DNA from: Salinicoccus halitifaciens
GTDB taxonomy: Bacteria > Bacillota > Bacilli > Staphylococcales > Salinicoccaceae
NCBI RefSeq assembly: GCF_021026095.1
Contig: NZ_JAJNCU010000004.1
Span: 1 to 64,000 of the forward strand
Reading direction: 5' to 3'
Length of the DNA stretch: 64,000 nucleotides
Program-made: the position numbers and the translations under genes
Part shown: piece after piece, positions 61,987-64,000 of the stretch
How positions within the stretch are numbered: the first letter of the stretch is position 1
Layout: each line of letters begins with the position of its first letter
The notes under the pieces: model-generated
Seen by the model: only the letters and a program-made list of their open reading frames with translations
The model's database searches: none
Told to the model about the DNA's origin: nothing

Positions 61987-63576
61987 CTAATAGATTGAAA
62001 TCGAACCGTCGGTTCTTGACTCGGTGCCGCCGACGTAGGACCCGTTGTCCTGTCTGATGATGATCTGCCCCCGGCCGAAATGGTTCGGCTCAAGGGCGAT
62101 GTTCACCTGGTGGCCCCGCCTGTTGAGTTCCCGGGCGACATCCGCCGGGAACCGGTCTTCGACATCCACACGCATGCCTTCCATGAACTGCCATCTCGGT
62201 GCATCCAGTGCGCTCTGCGGATTCATGCCGTAATCGATCAGGTTCATCGCCACCTGCAGATGGCCCTGCGGCTGCATGAATCCACCCATCACGCCGAACG
62301 GCCCGACAGGCGCACCATCCTTCGTGATGAAGCCCGGAATGATCGTATGGAGCGATTTCTTGCGCGCGCCGATGAAATTCGGATGTTTTTCATCCATCGA
62401 GAAATTGTGTCCCCTGTTCTGCAGCGCGATGCCCGTTCCCGGAACGACAACACCGGACCCGAAGCCCATGTAGTTGCTCTGGATATATGACACCATGTTG
62501 CCGTCTTTATCAGCCGTCGCAAGGTACACCGTGCCGCCTTTCGGCAGTTCCCCGTGCACCCGTTCTTCTGCATGGTCCCCGATCTCCGCTCGGCGCGCCT
62601 TCAAATAGCCTTCATCCAGCAGATCTCCGGACCCGACTTCCATATGTCCCGCATCCGAAACAAATGCCGTCGTATCGCTGAACGCCTGTTTCATCGCTTC
62701 GATCTGATGGTGGTAGTAGTTACCGCCCCTTCCGGTGAAGTCATCATCTTTCAGCATGCCGAGTGCCATCAGCGCCGCAATGCCCTGGCCGTTCGGCGGT
62801 ATTTCGTGGATGTCATAGCCCTTATAGTTGATGCTGATGGGTTTGACGTACTCCACCTTGTAGGATTTCAAGTCATCATGGGTGAGTAGGCCGCCGGACT
62901 CCTTGGCGTATCCGACGATCTTATCCGCAAGGTCCCCTTCATAAAATGATCTTGCATTCGTATCCGCGATCTCTTCCAGTGTATCTGCATGCGCCGGCAA
63001 TGTTTTCACATCACCCGCTTCCACTTCCCCGAAGACTTCGAACCAGTGTTTGATCTCCGGAAATTCTTCCACTTCTTTTTCAAACTTTTTATATGCGGCC
63101 TGCCAGAACTTTGCGACCGTCGGCGTGATGACATAACCTTCCCTTGCCGCGCGTACAGCCGGTGCAAGCACTTCCTTCAATGTAAGCCTGCCGAATTTAT
63201 TGATCAGATCCGCCCATGCCGCCGGCACACCGGGCACATTCACAGGCAGCCATCCATATACAGGCATTTTCTCGAAGCCATGGGCTTTCAGCGTCTCCAT
63301 CGATAAGTTTTCGGATGAATGCCCGCTTGCGTTCATGCCATGGAGCTCCCCGTTCATCCAGGCAATCATGAAAGCGTCCCCGCCGATTCCGTTGCTCGTC
63401 GGTTCCACCACGGTCAGCGTGGCAGCAGTTGCCACTGCAGCATCCATCGCATTGCCGCCCTGCTTCAGCATCTCGGTGCCCGCTTCAGTGGCGAGCGGAT
63501 GTGATGTGGCGACCATGCCGTTTTTTGCATATACACTGTAGCGACTGTTCTGGTACGGATAGTTGTGATGTTTCAT
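61987..63576 (-). CDS. ggt: gamma-glutamyltransferase
   Basis: This 529-residue Ntn-hydrolase is normally made as a proenzyme and cleaved before a Thr. The candidate is Thr 349 in PKGGTVYLATADKDGNMVSY. The N-terminal part has HPLATEAGTEMLKQGGNAMDAAVA and the C-terminal part FGVMGGFMQPQGHLQVAMNLI. No signal peptide is evident, so it may be the cytosolic or YwrD-like kind. It acts on gamma-glutamyl compounds such as glutathione-type thiols or poly-gamma-glutamate. AAAGGGGA precedes ATG 63576. Confidence 0.92.
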   Translation of the reverse strand: MKHHNYPYQNSRYSVYAKNGMVATSHPLATEAGTEMLKQGGNAMDAAVATAATLTVVEPTSNGIGGDAFMIAWMNGELHGMNASGHSSENLSMETLKAHGFEKMPVYGWLPVNVPGVPAAWADLINKFGRLTLKEVLAPAVRAAREGYVITPTVAKFWQAAYKKFEKEVEEFPEIKHWFEVFGEVEAGDVKTLPAHADTLEEIADTNARSFYEGDLADKIVGYAKESGGLLTHDDLKSYKVEYVKPISINYKGYDIHEIPPNGQGIAALMALGMLKDDDFTGRGGNYYHHQIEAMKQAFSDTTAFVSDAGHMEVGSGDLLDEGYLKARRAEIGDHAEERVHGELPKGGTVYLATADKDGNMVSYIQSNYMGFGSGVVVPGTGIALQNRGHNFSMDEKHPNFIGARKKSLHTIIPGFITKDGAPVGPFGVMGGFMQPQGHLQVAMNLIDYGMNPQSALDAPRWQFMEGMRVDVEDRFPADVARELNRRGHQVNIALEPNHFGRGQIIIRQDNGSYVGGTESRTDGSISIY

Positions 63577-63649
63577 AAAATCCCCTTTATTTATATTATT
63601 TTGAAAACTTAAATCAATGAATCACCCTGCATTATACAGGGTGATATTG

Positions 63650-64000
63650 TCATGCTCCGCAGCATTTTTTATATTTTTTGCCGCTGCCGCACGGGCATGG
63701 ATCATTACGGCCGACTTTCACTTCTTTGACGACCGTCTTGGTCTTCAGTTCCGATTCCTTATGTCCGCGGTATTTGAAATGACGTGTATTTTCAACGATG
63801 CCTGCGATGTTGTCGAAGAAGTCGCGCTGTTCCTGCACATTCTTGAATTCAACATCCAGGGACATCAGGTACTTCACGATTTCATCCTGCTTCTCCCCGC
63901 GCATGATTAGCTGCAGCAGGGAGATATAGATGCTCTGATGCTTGGAACGCGGCACATCGATGTTCTTTTCAATCCATTCTTTCAGCTTCTTATGGTTGGA
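63650..64000 (-). CDS. SEC-C motif protein (partial, runs off right edge)
   Basis: The C-terminal end is a zinc-binding SEC-C motif ([21 protein letters not shown]) like that at the end of SecA, preceded by a helical region ([43 protein letters not shown]). The frame stays open to the window edge (…[20 protein letters not shown]…), so the Met at 63955 is probably internal and the start lies outside. The function is unknown; it may be an RNA- or protein-binding adaptor. Confidence 0.8.
   Translation of the reverse strand, partial: SNHKKLKEWIEKNIDVPRSKHQSIYISLLQLIMRGEKQDEIVKYLMSLDVEFKNVQEQRDFFDNIAGIVENTRHFKYRGHKESELKTKTVVKEVKVGRNDPCPCGSGKKYKKCCGA

Overview
The window looks like a chromosomal core segment of a Gram-positive coccus of the family Staphylococcaceae. 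The evidence is the gene order alr-mazEF-rsbUVW-sigB, fabZ-murA-atp operon-mnaA-upp-glyA and prfA-rpmE2-rho-pyrG-rpoE. Protein-level matches recalled from Staphylococcus (RsbW, SigB, MazE, RpmE2, GlyA) agree. By eye the base composition is higher in G+C than typical Staphylococcus, and osmolyte and metal transporters are present, so a halotolerant relative such as Salinicoccus or Jeotgalicoccus is a reasonable but unproven guess. I see no insertion sequence, prophage or CRISPR array.

Layout. 1-741: the 5' end of a 16S rRNA gene and tRNA-Gly, -Leu and -Glu upstream of it, all minus strand. 993-2681: catalase under a PerR-like box. 2736-9773: minus-strand stress block tex, sigB-rsbW-rsbV-rsbU, mazF-mazE, alr, acpS, with a good SigB-type promoter before rsbV. 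9770-15945: three bacterial-PH-domain membrane proteins, DEAD helicase cshA, an alpha/beta hydrolase without a normal start codon, and murF. 16072-19974: rodA, a 49-residue gene, cardiolipin synthase, yidC. 19975-24235: the least ordinary stretch, with a 52-bp tandem hairpin array, a NERD-domain predicted nuclease with a zinc ribbon, a LysM/transglycosylase-like secreted protein, a divergent SSB and a YwpF-like protein. Two related ~120-bp intergenic segments lie upstream of the NERD and ssb genes.

24242-48958: housekeeping block on the minus strand: fabZ, epuA, murA, DUF1146, the complete F1Fo ATP synthase operon (atpIBEFHAGDC in order of transcription), mnaA, upp, glyA, a DUF436 protein, rpiB, an LMW phosphatase, sua5, prmC, prfA, rpmE2, rho, glpX, murZ, a transaldolase-like gene and pyrG-rpoE, with ywjG on the plus strand. 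pyrG has a leader whose transcript should begin GGGCUCCC, followed by an intrinsic terminator, as in the CTP-sensing pyrG leader of Bacillus subtilis.

49031-64000: a more accessory end: a double GNAT protein, a BCCT osmolyte transporter preceded by a perfect 14-bp hairpin, type II pantothenate kinase, a lipoprotein, an OsmC protein (the last two separated by a perfect 50-bp palindrome), two tandem Nramp-like transporters lacking the canonical metal motif, a divergent ureohydrolase, a CMD-family protein, a few small proteins, an aldo/keto reductase, a split chromate transporter pair, gamma-glutamyltransferase and a SEC-C protein running off the right edge.

Starts were chosen from Shine-Dalgarno placement. 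Several genes (rsbU, cshA, rodA, NERD, atpI, mnaA, the ureohydrolase) appear to use TTG. All family names rest on recognised sequence motifs and remembered gene order; no database search was run.
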